Source of the DNA: Phycisphaerales bacterium | Lineage (GTDB): Bacteria > Planctomycetota > Phycisphaerae > Phycisphaerales > UBA1924 | Direction: 5' to 3' | Length of the DNA stretch: 35,524 nt | Assembly: GCA_014379385.1 (NCBI GenBank) | Contig: JACMLW010000091.1 | Span: 1 to 35,524 of the forward strand | In this document: piece after piece, positions 17,769 to 26,411 of the stretch | How the letters are laid out: every line of letters begins with the position of its first letter | How positions within the stretch are numbered: position 1 is the first letter of the stretch | Program-made: the position numbers and the translations under genes | Notes under the pieces: model-generated | The model's database searches: none | What the model was told of the DNA's origin: nothing | The model's input: only the letters and a program-made list of their open reading frames with translations

Positions 17769-20287
17769 TCACAGCCCCGGCGGGTCTGCCGGCAACGGGT
17801 AAATCCAGCGCACCACCGTGTGACCTTTGGTGCTGATCGCCTGATCATCTACATAGATAGGCGTGGGCGAGGGGGCGCCGCCCGGCATCTGCCCGATGAT
17901 GATGATGCACGGCTGCGTCAGCCAGCGCGAGAGGTCCAGCGCGTGCGTCATCTGCCGGCGCGCCGTCCACGTTGTCTGGCTTGACTGTGCGGGCGGCGGG
18001 TGCAGCAGGCTGAACAGCGAGAGCGCCGCGAACCGCTTCGCCGGATCGGCGGGGCCCACGTCGTTGTCAAACCCGCGGAAGTCCATGTTCCCGGGACGGC
18101 CCCGAGCAGCTCCTCCAAGTACAACCGCAGCGAGTCGTCGGTGTTCAAGCCCGGGTCTTTCGCCGTGATCGCCGGGAGATCGAGGGTCTCGCCGGGCGCC
18201 CATTGCTTCTGGAAGAACGCCCGCGCGTTCCGGATGATTGCCCCCGTTGGGGCCGTGGCGAGATCTGCCTGGCCCGGGTTCACAATGATGCAGACATCCT
18301 GCAGCGCGCCCGGAAGCTTGTGCGTGAGCGAGCCCGTAAGCTGCCAGCCGCGCCCGCTCGCATCGGGCACGATCACCAGCTCGTCGCCCATTGCCTCAGA
18401 GGCACCGGTTCCGGTCGGCATCGGCATCTGCCACCCCTCGCGCGGCGGACCGGCCCACTCCACTTGAAACCGCTTGGTCGTCGCTCGGCTCGGCACCGAG
18501 ACAGCGCCCGGCGAACGGGCGTCCACCGCGTACGGCCTGGCGTCGGGGAACGACGCCGTATCGCCGCCGACCGAACCGGGGCCCGACGGGCGATCCCACG
18601 CCGTGACGAGGTGGTGCCACTGCTCCGCGCCCCCACCCGCCACCTGCTCGCTGCGCTTTGCGACCGATACCCTCTGCTCGCCGTACGCGGGGAGAAAGAG
18701 CTCCATCCACGTGCGCGAGCGCTGGATCGGCTGGCCGAACACGTGGTCGATCACCGTGAGGTGCTGCGCATCGACCTCGCGTTGCTTGAGAAGGTTTGCA
18801 CCCCCCCACGCGATGGCCGTAAAGGCGCCGGTCGCCGATACGAACCCGAGCCACGAGAAGTGCTTGAGTCCCCGCTTCCGCAGCACGAAATACCCGAGCG
18901 GCCCCGCCAACACCCAGTAGCACGCAAACACGATCAGCGCAAGGAACAGCCCCGCGGCCGGGCTCCCTTGGCGCGCGATGAACGACCCCAGATCGCTGTC
19001 ATACCACCGGTCGCGCCGATTGGCGATGCCCGAGCTCGTGCCCAGCAGGCTGTTCACCTGGTCGGGCGTCAGCAGCGGGAGGCGCTTGCCGAGAACCCGG
19101 TTCCAGAAACGATCCGCCTCGACCGCGCGCACCCGCGTCAGCGCGCTGCTCGCGACGTCGAGTCCCACAAGCGTGACGGCCCCATGCCCCACCACTCGGC
19201 GCACCACGATGCACGGCTTCTCCGCTTCCCCTTCGCGCACTAGCGGCCCTTCGAGCACGCACATCGCGTCGTACGGCCCCGCGCCCGCCAGAGCGTGAAA
19301 CACATGGATCACCGCGTTCGTCGGAAGCGACAGCTCGGGCCGATTGTTCAGCAGCGGTTGATACGGGCTCAGGTCGGCCCCCTCGATCCGCTCAAACTCG
19401 ACCATCGGAAGCACGCCGGCCAGCAAATGCTCCTGGCCCAGCCACGTCTGGCCGACCGACGGGAGCACGATAACAAAGTGCCCGCCCCGATTGATCCATT
19501 CTCGAATCGCGTCGGCCTGCCCTTCGGTCAGATCGGCCGGCGCGGCCGTGCCGGTTGCGCCGCTTCCGGTCCACACGATCGCCTCCAGCGGTAGCAAGCC
19601 CATCCAGCGGTCCGGAAGGTCGGGGACGCCGAGCCGCACCAGTTCGGTGAGCTCATGACCAGTGGGCGCATAATCGAGTTGGCGGTGCGACGACTCCGGA
19701 TACTGATTCAGCGCCGCCATCGACTGGCCAACTGTGGCGATGAGCCCATTGACCGGCGAGAGCGTGGAACGCAGCGGAGCCGCGACTTGGCCGAGCAGCT
19801 TCCCAGGGACGAACCCCAGGTCGCCGGGTCCGGCCGCATCGGCTTCGAGAGCCTCGTGGGCGCTGATGGTGAAGACATGCCCATCACCCAGGAAGAACGG
19901 CAACCGCCCATAGAGCCACACCGACTGCCGCACGCCCGGGTTGGGAACGACCGATCGCTGGAGGAGCGCGGTGTCCCCATCCGGGTCAGGTAGGTTCAGA
20001 CTTATCAGGACGTTCGACGCCTTTTCAGCGTGGCTCAGGAACTCGATTTGCACCCCAAACCAGTCCCCCGGTCGCGGCCGGCCACCCACACCAAACCTCG
20101 CAACCCGCAGCTCGATGATCCCAGGGTCCGCTGCTGAGGGGGTCGAGAACGAGGAATCGGATGGAAGCCGCTCGCCCGTCAGCTCTGGATCGCCATCGAC
20201 CGGCTGCGCTGAGGACGGAAAAACCAGGCCCCCGAGCACCAGGACCAGCGCGCCAAGCATTGACCGCAAAGGTGGTTGCAGCGTCAC
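17769..20287 (-). CDS. Large signal-peptide membrane protein with amidotransferase-like domain; -1 frameshift at about 18092
   Basis: About 840 residues when a one-base shift is allowed. The start is GTG 20287 (or ATG 20260), giving a signal peptide MLGALVLVLGGLVFPSSA. A long extracytoplasmic part includes LPDRWMGLLPLEAIVWTG and REWINRGGHFVIVLP, resembling class I amidotransferase-like domains in planctomycete and Bacteroidota membrane proteins. Two membrane helices follow (GLFLALIVFACYWVLAGPLG and FSWLGFVSATGAFTAIAWGG). The frame then ends at 17948 in Arg/Ser/Cys-rich nonsense. Shifting back one base at 18089-18095 restores a natural-looking tail (FAALSLFSLLHPP, LTQPCIIIIGQMPGG) to a TGA at 17769. 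Alternatively, the tail could start separately at ATG 18086. The gene is 81 bases upstream of the ABC ATPase gene. Function unknown. Confidence 0.65.
18089..18095 (-). other. Site of apparent -1 frameshift, C CCG GGA
   Basis: On the minus strand the zero-frame codons GTC CCG GGA contain the heptamer C-CCG-GGA, which fits the formal X-XXY-YYZ pattern of -1 slippery sites. Slipping back one base gives Asn-Met-Asp-Phe and then an open frame to 17769. A short stem (CGCCG/CGGCG) lies some 35-45 bases downstream. One missing base in the CCCGGG run explains the same observation and is simpler. Confidence 0.4.
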
Positions 20288-20341
20288 GGCCGGAGTGTAA
20301 CGCCCATCAAGCCAGAGCGGTTCACGGTCGATCAGGAAGGT

Positions 20342-20593
20342 ATGGTTGGCTTCGGCCTCGAAACCCTGGCGGCGATGGCGGTGATCGCGGCCGTTGCCGT
20401 ACTCGGGATGCTCTACGCCCTTGCCTCGATGGTGCGCGACCAGACTCAGGTCGAGGCCCTCAAAGCCCGGGCCGAGATTCTTCGGCGCGAATACTCCAAG
20501 CTGCGATCTGACGACGAAGTGCTGGTTGTGCAAGAAGCGGTGGAAGAAGAAATGGACACACCCGACGAAGTGATGCACCAGAAAGCCGCCTGA
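20342..20593 (+). CDS. Small single-pass membrane protein with cytoplasmic coiled coil
   Basis: 83 residues. One membrane helix (LAAMAVIAAVAVLGMLYALASMV) is followed by a charged helical stretch (DQTQVEALKARAEILRREYSKLRSDDE) that looks like a coiled coil, then an acidic tail. AGGAAGG ends one base before the ATG, so the spacing is short but the site is strong. The layout recalls PspB-like proteins, but the sequence does not match PspB and I do not recognise the family. The gene is head-to-head with the large membrane protein gene (start 20287), so the two share a promoter region of about 55 bases. The bidirectional hairpin at 20643 follows. Confidence 0.7.
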   Translation: MVGFGLETLAAMAVIAAVAVLGMLYALASMVRDQTQVEALKARAEILRREYSKLRSDDEVLVVQEAVEEEMDTPDEVMHQKAA

Positions 20594-20642
20594 TCGCCCG
20601 CGGCCCCGCTTCGTCCCGGCTCTCTCCAACTCCATAATAAAA

Positions 20643-20674
20643 CAAGACCGCCGCCCGCAGAGGCGGCGGTCTTG
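20643..20674. terminator. Bidirectional hairpin terminator
   Basis: A perfect 13-base-pair stem (20643-20655 with 20662-20674, core AAGACCGCCGCC) encloses a six-base loop. It sits between the convergent ends of the small membrane protein gene (20593) and the FecR gene (20707). On the minus strand the stem is followed by TTTTATTATGG, so it is a good terminator for the FecR/cyclase operon. On the plus strand the tail is only mildly T-rich. Confidence 0.8.
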
Positions 20675-20706
20675 AACTTCATTTGCCTCACAGTCGACCT
20701 CGCGAC

Positions 20707-22764
20707 TCATTCCGGCCCGAAATCATCGCAATCGTGCCCGTCGGGCAGCCCATCGCGGAACTCCGCCACGCTCTGCCCGATCCCGCCCTCCTGATGCACG
20801 TGCCGCGAGAGAATTCCCGGCAGCGAAAAGAGCGCCCCGCTGTCCGAGCACCCCTGCGGGTCGATCGACGTCTGCAGGATGTGATTCGAAACCAGCCGCT
20901 CCACAACACCCGACGCGAGCGCCGTGTCGCTGAACGCCATCTGCGCGAACCGCGTGTCGATGTTCGAGGTCTCGATGCGCCACGTCGGGTCGGAGAGCGT
21001 GTCCGGGAGCAGCGGAACGATCGCCTCGTCACCGGACAGGCCCACATAGAACCGACCGATGTCCGCCTCGTCCACGCGGACCACGCGAGGGTCACTCGCG
21101 GTTCCCGCCGCGTCCGGGTTGTACCGCACCAACACGTTGAACGTGGATTCGTTGCCGCTCAGCACCGTGGCGCTGTACACAACGACACCGTCAACATACG
21201 CCATCCCGTTGATCTGGATGATGTCCTCCTGGCTGAAGGGAACCTCGAGCAGTGTCGCGTCGGTGATATCGCTCTCCGCGAAATCGTGGGCGTCCACCAG
21301 CAGGTTGTTCCGCGGATCAACCTCGAGCAGTGAGCGGTGATCGATCCCCGCGTCATCGATGAAGTTGCTCGTGACAAACAGCGTACCGCGATCCGGCGCG
21401 CCCGCCAGGCCGCCCTCGAACTCGGCGCCCGTGATCGTCATCCGATGCACGATGTTCCCTGCCTCAGGCACAAGCTCAAAGATCGAATCGTTCCCACCGC
21501 TGCCGTTCAGGATGTCGATGCCCTCGGCGTAGAGGCGGGTTCCGAGCCCGGCAAGCCCCTGGAGCGCGAACTGCCCCGCCGAGAACGTCGCCAGCTCGGT
21601 GCCGGGAGATTCTGGATTGTCAAGATTGAACCCCTTGAGCCGCACCTGGAAGATATCCAGATCCCCCTGATTGACGATCGCCGTCTCCATCAGCACGAGC
21701 TGACGCTCACCATTCGGGCCGATCCGCATCCCCAGGCCCGCAAACCCGCTGAGCTGGTCCGCGGCTTCCTCGTACACCGTCACCGCGTCGCCGCCGCTTC
21801 CGATGAGCACGATCTCGTTCTGCGCCAGGTCATACCCGAAGTACTTGTTCAAGGTCGGCGGCGGGTCAACCGGCGGGGGATCAATCGGCGGTGGGTCGAT
21901 CGGTGGAGGATCGATCGGCGGCGCGTCCGGCTCAAAGGGCTCGCCCGTGATGGGATCCACGTCCGCGATCGCCGCGGCCGAGGTGCTCTTGGAGCTGATG
22001 CCCGTCGAAATCGTCATGGAGGTGCCCGAGCCGCTCGATCGCTGCACCACCGAAACCTCGTCGGACTCTCGGGCCGCGGCGTTCTGCGTGTCCACGAACG
22101 CCGACTGCTGGTTGTTCTCCGCCGGATCGGGGTTCGCGGCGTCGGTTTCCTGGTTGCTCGTCACCGTCGCCGTGGTGCCGCTCGCGTAGGTCACCAGGAA
22201 CACGCCGGTGTTGCGCTCGGCACCGAAGGCCCGCGTCGGGAACCCGTCCGTCACCTCGATGCCACCCTGCGTGCCCTTGACGGCGAGCGTCGCATCGGGC
22301 GTCTGAACCTTCACGTCGTTCTGGATCACTGTGGAAGTTACGTCGAACTGCAGGCGGCCCCGCTCCATCGTGAGCCGCGTCGTCTCCACGCCGCCCACGT
22401 TCAGAAGCTGGTTGAGCGTCACGCTCCCCAGGCGGTCGATCGTGATGAGCTGCGCCGCGCCGATCTGGATCTGCACGGCACTCTTCAGCCCCGTCTGCAA
22501 AACGCCACCGGGCTTCAGCCGCATGCCCTTTGTAACCCTGACCGGTTTGGCCTCCGGGGTCTCTGCGTATGTCACCCGCCCCTCCGCCGCAATCACAAAC
22601 GCGACCGTCTCGGTCACGACCGGCTGCACCTGGTTCATCCCCGCTGGCTGGTTCCCCGCCGGCTGCGGCGGTTGCCCGTTCCCTGGCTGTCCCCCTGTCG
22701 CGAGCGACGCCGCCAGCCCGACATACGCCAACACCACCAAGACCGTCTGCTTGGAACTGTTCAT
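20707..22764 (-). CDS. Secreted FecR-domain protein with Pro-rich linker
   Basis: 685 residues, with GGAAGGG four bases before the ATG. The signal peptide is VLVVLAYVGLAASLATGGQ. A FecR-type domain lies at about residues 55-190: VTKGMRLKPGGVLQTGLKSA, then a strand-rich stretch, MERGRLQFDV and VQTPDATLAVKGT. A Ser/Thr region and a linker of repeated PPIDPP units (21850-21930) lead to a C-terminal domain of about 380 residues with beta-rich GxGTRLY and DRGTLFV segments, ending in the acidic DGHDCDDFGPE. Unlike Fe-dicitrate FecR, it has no membrane anti-sigma segment and no sigma gene nearby. It follows the CHASE2 cyclase gene by 45 bases. FecR proteins next to CHASE2 cyclases are a recurring bacterial arrangement, so a ligand or partner role for the sensor domain is a fair inference. 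Confidence 0.88.
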   Translation of the reverse strand: MNSSKQTVLVVLAYVGLAASLATGGQPGNGQPPQPAGNQPAGMNQVQPVVTETVAFVIAAEGRVTYAETPEAKPVRVTKGMRLKPGGVLQTGLKSAVQIQIGAAQLITIDRLGSVTLNQLLNVGGVETTRLTMERGRLQFDVTSTVIQNDVKVQTPDATLAVKGTQGGIEVTDGFPTRAFGAERNTGVFLVTYASGTTATVTSNQETDAANPDPAENNQQSAFVDTQNAAARESDEVSVVQRSSGSGTSMTISTGISSKSTSAAAIADVDPITGEPFEPDAPPIDPPPIDPPPIDPPPVDPPPTLNKYFGYDLAQNEIVLIGSGGDAVTVYEEAADQLSGFAGLGMRIGPNGERQLVLMETAIVNQGDLDIFQVRLKGFNLDNPESPGTELATFSAGQFALQGLAGLGTRLYAEGIDILNGSGGNDSIFELVPEAGNIVHRMTITGAEFEGGLAGAPDRGTLFVTSNFIDDAGIDHRSLLEVDPRNNLLVDAHDFAESDITDATLLEVPFSQEDIIQINGMAYVDGVVVYSATVLSGNESTFNVLVRYNPDAAGTASDPRVVRVDEADIGRFYVGLSGDEAIVPLLPDTLSDPTWRIETSNIDTRFAQMAFSDTALASGVVERLVSNHILQTSIDPQGCSDSGALFSLPGILSRHVHQEGGIGQSVAEFRDGLPDGHDCDDFGPE
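21850..21930 (-). repeat. Short tandem repeat coding for PPIDPP units
   Basis: Four to five imperfect 15-base units encode PPIDP or PPVDP in the FecR protein. The sequence alternates GATCGGCGG and GGGTCGATC-like blocks. It forms an extended linker between the FecR and C-terminal domains and could vary in copy number by slippage. Confidence 0.8.
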
Positions 22765-22809
22765 GTGTCCCTTCCGAGCCGTCGCAGCGCCGTGGGTGGG
22801 TGCGAGCGG

Positions 22810-25695
22810 CTACTTCTCCGCGAGCGCAATCGTACCGTCAAACGAAGCCCCGGGTTCCGCGCGGTCCCAGACTTCCATGGACCTTCTGTACGCACGCGCC
22901 AGCCCCGCGTCTCCATGCTCCACATCGAGCTTGGTCAAAAGCTCCTCGCACCTTGCAAAGTCCCGTGCCGCGTACGCGTCGATCGCCCGGGCACTCAGCG
23001 CCACCCGCTCCTCGATCGCCGGCGTCAGCGCTCCGCTCGACCCCAGGAGCTCAAACACCAGCTCCGGCCTCGCCTTGCCCTTCACAAGCACGCGCCCCAC
23101 TGGCCTCCAGATGAACCCCGAGCCCGCGAGGTCATGCACCCGCTGCGACACCAGCAACCTCGTCCCCAGGTGCTTGTTGGCCGTCTCCAGGCGCGCCGCA
23201 AGATTCGCCGTGTCCCCCAGCACGGTGTACGACGAGTTCAGCGGCGGATTCCCAAAGTCCCCCACCATCAGCTCGCCCGCCGCCAGCCCGCCGCGCATCT
23301 TGAGTGTGACCGATCCAAGCTCGCCCCCGCGGTTGAGCTCCGCCACCGTCTCGCTCATCTCGAGCAGCGCCCCGCACGCCCGCCGCGCGTGATCAGGATC
23401 CTCCAGCGGTGCGCCCCAGAACGCCATGATGCCGTCGCCGAGATACTTATCCAGCGTCGCCCCGGTGTGCTGAAGGATCCGCGTCATCGCGCCCAGATAC
23501 CGCGCCAGCAGCTTCGCCGTCTCCTCCGTCCCCAGCCGCTCGGCGAGCGTGGTGAAGTCCGCCAGATCGGTGAACATCACCGTAAGCTCGCGCCGCTGCG
23601 GCGCCATCGAATCCAGCTCCGGGTTGTTCACCAGAATGTCCACCACCGCCGGCGAGACATAACTCCTGAACCGTTCCTCGGTGCGCCGCCGGCCCGCCTG
23701 CTCCACCAACAGCCGGTGCAGGAACACCGCCAGCCATCCAAGAACGGCCGCGAGCGACCCATCCGCGAACGGCTGGATCACCTCGGGCCACTTCCACAGC
23801 AGCCCGCAGAGGTAGAAATACCCGCCGATCGCCACGACCACCGCGATGGGCGCCGCCCCCACGCGTCCGAACACCCCCACCACCGTTCCCACCACCCCCA
23901 TCGCGATGACGCCGAGCACCGCCGCCCACCACGGCGCGGGAGTCCGCTCCAACCCCGTGAGAATCGAGTTCGCGACCGCCGCGTGCACGCACACGCCCGG
24001 CGTCCGCGAATCGATCGTCGTCCCCACCACGTCCACCATCGCGCCGGTGTACGTGATGCCGACAAAGCAGATCCGCCCCGCCACCGCCGCCTTGACGCTC
24101 CCCCGCACGCTCTCCAGCCGCGTGATCCCTTCATCGACCTGCTCCACCAGCTGCGGCACCTTCTCCCTGATCTCGCGCAGCGACGCCACCAACACCGCCT
24201 CCTCCTCGCTCAGCTCCGTGGCCCCCCCCACAAGCTCCAGCATCTGCGTCGCACTCTCGCCCAACCGCTCCCACACACCGCGCTGCCCATCGAGCGCCGC
24301 GACAAACTCCTTCCCCGGCTCGAGCGCCGCGAGCGACGACGCCGCGCCCTCGTAACCGCCGGCGTCCAGAAGTCCCAGCCCCACGCCGGCCCGCACGGCC
24401 GTGTCCAGCTCCGCGATGTTCGCCCTGATCCGCGGCAGCAGCACCACCGGCTCCAAAACCGCGCCGATCGAGATCGCGCGGATCTGCGGATCTGATCCAC
24501 CATCGCCCGGGGGCTCGAACTGCCGGAGCCACCCATGGGCCCCACCCTCACCCCCGCCCCCCGCTGCCAGACCGCCGCCGCGCGGCCACGCGATGAAATG
24601 CAGCCCGTCCAGTTCGTCACCGCCCACACGCACCCGTTGCCGGAGCAGCTTCACGCGGCGCGTCGAGGCGCCGGCCGACCCAAGCAATAAATCATCGCCC
24701 TGTAGTTGAAAGCCACCGGTATCCAGCTTCCAGTGTTCCGCGACCGCCGCGAGCCCCAGGAACGGCCACAACCGTCCATCGCACTGCACCAGCAAAGGAA
24801 CCATGCGCAGCTTGCCATCCGCGTCATACGTCTCGAATGTGACATTCGCCAGCCGCGAAGCGGCGAGCCCCAGCGTGGGGATCGGCACGTGCGGCTCCGT
24901 GCTCGCCGGCCATGGGCGAGAGTCCCCGCCCCCCGGCAACGCCGAACTCGCCGCCTGGGATCGGAGCGTCCGCAGCGCGCGCAGCAACCTGCGCACCTCG
25001 TCTACCGGGGCGCCCGCCGCGGCGTTCCGCTCCGACGGCGGCAGCACCTCAGCGGCGAGCAGCGGCACCGCATCGTCCTCCGGCATCGTCGCCAGTTCGG
25101 GACACCGCGCGATCGCCTGCGCCATAGCGTCGCCCTTCACCCATACCCGCTCCGTCCGCCGCCCTCCCCTCTCGTTCGCGCTCGCATCACGCAGGCTGAA
25201 GTTCGTCGCGAGCACCACGGCGCCATGCTTGCGCATCGCGCCCGCCAGCGCCGCGTCGTCGTCGGCACCCCGCACGCCATCGGCGGTGCGCAGCAGCCGC
25301 TCCCGCTGCGGCTCGTCCAATAAAACGTCCAACGCGATCACGCTCGCGCCGGCGCGATCAAGCTCATCGATCGCCGCGGCCAGCAGCGAACGGTCCCACG
25401 GCCACCGCCCCTGGGTCCGGATCGCCTGGTCGTCGATCGCCACCACCGCGATCTGCCCCGATGGCTCGCGCACCGTCGCGAACAACCGCTCTCGTAGGTC
25501 AAGGAACGGCAACTCGACCGTCCGCGCCAACCATCCAGTGCTATGGAGCACCAGCACCAGCGCCGTCGCCAGCACCCCCAGCGCCCATTGGCGCCGTCGC
25601 ATCGTGCCGGCGCGATCGCGGCGTGCCGTCGCAGCCGCAAGGCCCCGGCGCCGATAACCACTCAGCGTGCGCTTGCCCATACGCCCTTCGATCAC
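22810..25695 (-). CDS. CHASE2-domain class III adenylate cyclase
   Basis: 961 residues. A first membrane helix (LGVLATALVLVLHSTGWL) precedes a long periplasmic CHASE2 sensor (VVAIDDQAIRTQGRWPWDRSLLAAAIDEL, ALDVLLDEP, ending ICFVGITYTG). Further membrane helices lie at about 560-660. The catalytic domain follows: metal ligands Asp710 in FTDLADF and Asp754 in YLGDGIMAFWG, the purine-selective Lys750 in LDKYLGDG, and VLGDTANLAARLE with the transition-state Asn/Arg. These residues point to ATP and cAMP rather than cGMP. The GTG at 25695 overlaps the stop of the lipoprotein gene as GTGA; ATG 25680 with GAAGGG just upstream is an alternative start. It is the central member of the minus-strand operon. 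The periplasmic part is unusually long, about 500 residues. Confidence 0.93.
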   Translation of the reverse strand: MIEGRMGKRTLSGYRRRGLAAATARRDRAGTMRRRQWALGVLATALVLVLHSTGWLARTVELPFLDLRERLFATVREPSGQIAVVAIDDQAIRTQGRWPWDRSLLAAAIDELDRAGASVIALDVLLDEPQRERLLRTADGVRGADDDAALAGAMRKHGAVVLATNFSLRDASANERGGRRTERVWVKGDAMAQAIARCPELATMPEDDAVPLLAAEVLPPSERNAAAGAPVDEVRRLLRALRTLRSQAASSALPGGGDSRPWPASTEPHVPIPTLGLAASRLANVTFETYDADGKLRMVPLLVQCDGRLWPFLGLAAVAEHWKLDTGGFQLQGDDLLLGSAGASTRRVKLLRQRVRVGGDELDGLHFIAWPRGGGLAAGGGGEGGAHGWLRQFEPPGDGGSDPQIRAISIGAVLEPVVLLPRIRANIAELDTAVRAGVGLGLLDAGGYEGAASSLAALEPGKEFVAALDGQRGVWERLGESATQMLELVGGATELSEEEAVLVASLREIREKVPQLVEQVDEGITRLESVRGSVKAAVAGRICFVGITYTGAMVDVVGTTIDSRTPGVCVHAAVANSILTGLERTPAPWWAAVLGVIAMGVVGTVVGVFGRVGAAPIAVVVAIGGYFYLCGLLWKWPEVIQPFADGSLAAVLGWLAVFLHRLLVEQAGRRRTEERFRSYVSPAVVDILVNNPELDSMAPQRRELTVMFTDLADFTTLAERLGTEETAKLLARYLGAMTRILQHTGATLDKYLGDGIMAFWGAPLEDPDHARRACGALLEMSETVAELNRGGELGSVTLKMRGGLAAGELMVGDFGNPPLNSSYTVLGDTANLAARLETANKHLGTRLLVSQRVHDLAGSGFIWRPVGRVLVKGKARPELVFELLGSSGALTPAIEERVALSARAIDAYAARDFARCEELLTKLDVEHGDAGLARAYRRSMEVWDRAEPGASFDGTIALAEK

Positions 25696-26345
25696 GCCGG
25701 CCCGCTGCTCGTCGCATTCTCTTCGGGCTCGGCGGCCTCGCCTTGTGGCGGCTCGGCCGCGTCCGGCGCTGCCTTCTTCGCATCCTCCGCGCGCTCGTAG
25801 TCGCGCATCCGGACGTAGTCCTCCGCCTTCGCGATGATGCCCATAAACTCCTCCCCCGTCATCGTTTGGTTCTCGGTGCTCGGCGGCATCAGCCCCAGAT
25901 ACACGATTTCTCGCAGCGACGACCGCTCACTCGGCCCGAACACCCGCATCACGACACCCCCCTCGATCTCGCAGATCTTCACGAGCGCCCGCGCCGCCAA
26001 ACCCCGCTGCATCGCGAATCCCGCCTCCTCATCCCACGATTCGGAAACCCACCCCTTCTCCCTCGCGTGCGCGACCCGCGCCCCGTACGTGGCCAGTTCA
26101 TCCGCCCCGCTCTCCAGCAGGATCAACCCGTGCAGCCCCTCGTCGTTCGCCACCGCGGCCCGGCCCGGAAGCGAATGCCAGAACCCCAGGTCCTGCTCCA
26201 CATCCGCCGGGTCGTACCCCGTCGCCAGCCGATCCTCGATGATCGTGCGCGAGCACCCCGCGAGCAGCGACACGAGCGCCGCCAGCATCGCGAAGCGAAC
26301 CGCCCCCGCCGCCACACGCCGTCCCGCGATGATCAGACCCGTCAT
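25692..26345 (-). CDS. Lipoprotein of unknown function in the cyclase operon
   Basis: 217 residues from ATG 26345, with AGAGGG nine bases upstream; an in-frame TTG at 26378 is less likely. The signal sequence FAMLAALVSLLAGC ends in a lipobox, so the mature protein is lipid-anchored at Cys. The middle holds a plain alpha/beta-looking region (FWHSLPGRAAVANDEGLHGLILL, ALVKICEIEGGVVMRVFG, TMTGEEFMGIIAKAEDYVRM). The C-terminal 40 residues are Ala/Glu/Pro-rich and disordered. I do not recognise the family. The stop overlaps the cyclase start by four bases, so the two are coupled. Placement between an outer-membrane barrel and a periplasmic-sensor cyclase suggests a link in the envelope, by inference only. 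Confidence 0.8.
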   Translation of the reverse strand: MTGLIIAGRRVAAGAVRFAMLAALVSLLAGCSRTIIEDRLATGYDPADVEQDLGFWHSLPGRAAVANDEGLHGLILLESGADELATYGARVAHAREKGWVSESWDEEAGFAMQRGLAARALVKICEIEGGVVMRVFGPSERSSLREIVYLGLMPPSTENQTMTGEEFMGIIAKAEDYVRMRDYERAEDAKKAAPDAAEPPQGEAAEPEENATSSGPA

Positions 26346-26411
26346 GTGTATGAACCCTCTGAGCGCCCAGTTCCCCAAAACCTGCCCCGCCGACCGACCA
26401 CCGCCCCAATC

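Noticed and set aside
21850-21930. Tandem repeats suggestive of CRISPR
   Set aside because: The units are 15 bases, in frame and code for a PPIDPP linker; there are no spacers.
21337-24495. A 1052-codon open frame on the plus strand
   Set aside because: It is antisense to the FecR and CHASE2 cyclase genes, is Arg/His/Pro-rich without any domain, and follows the high GC of the codon wobble positions of the real genes.
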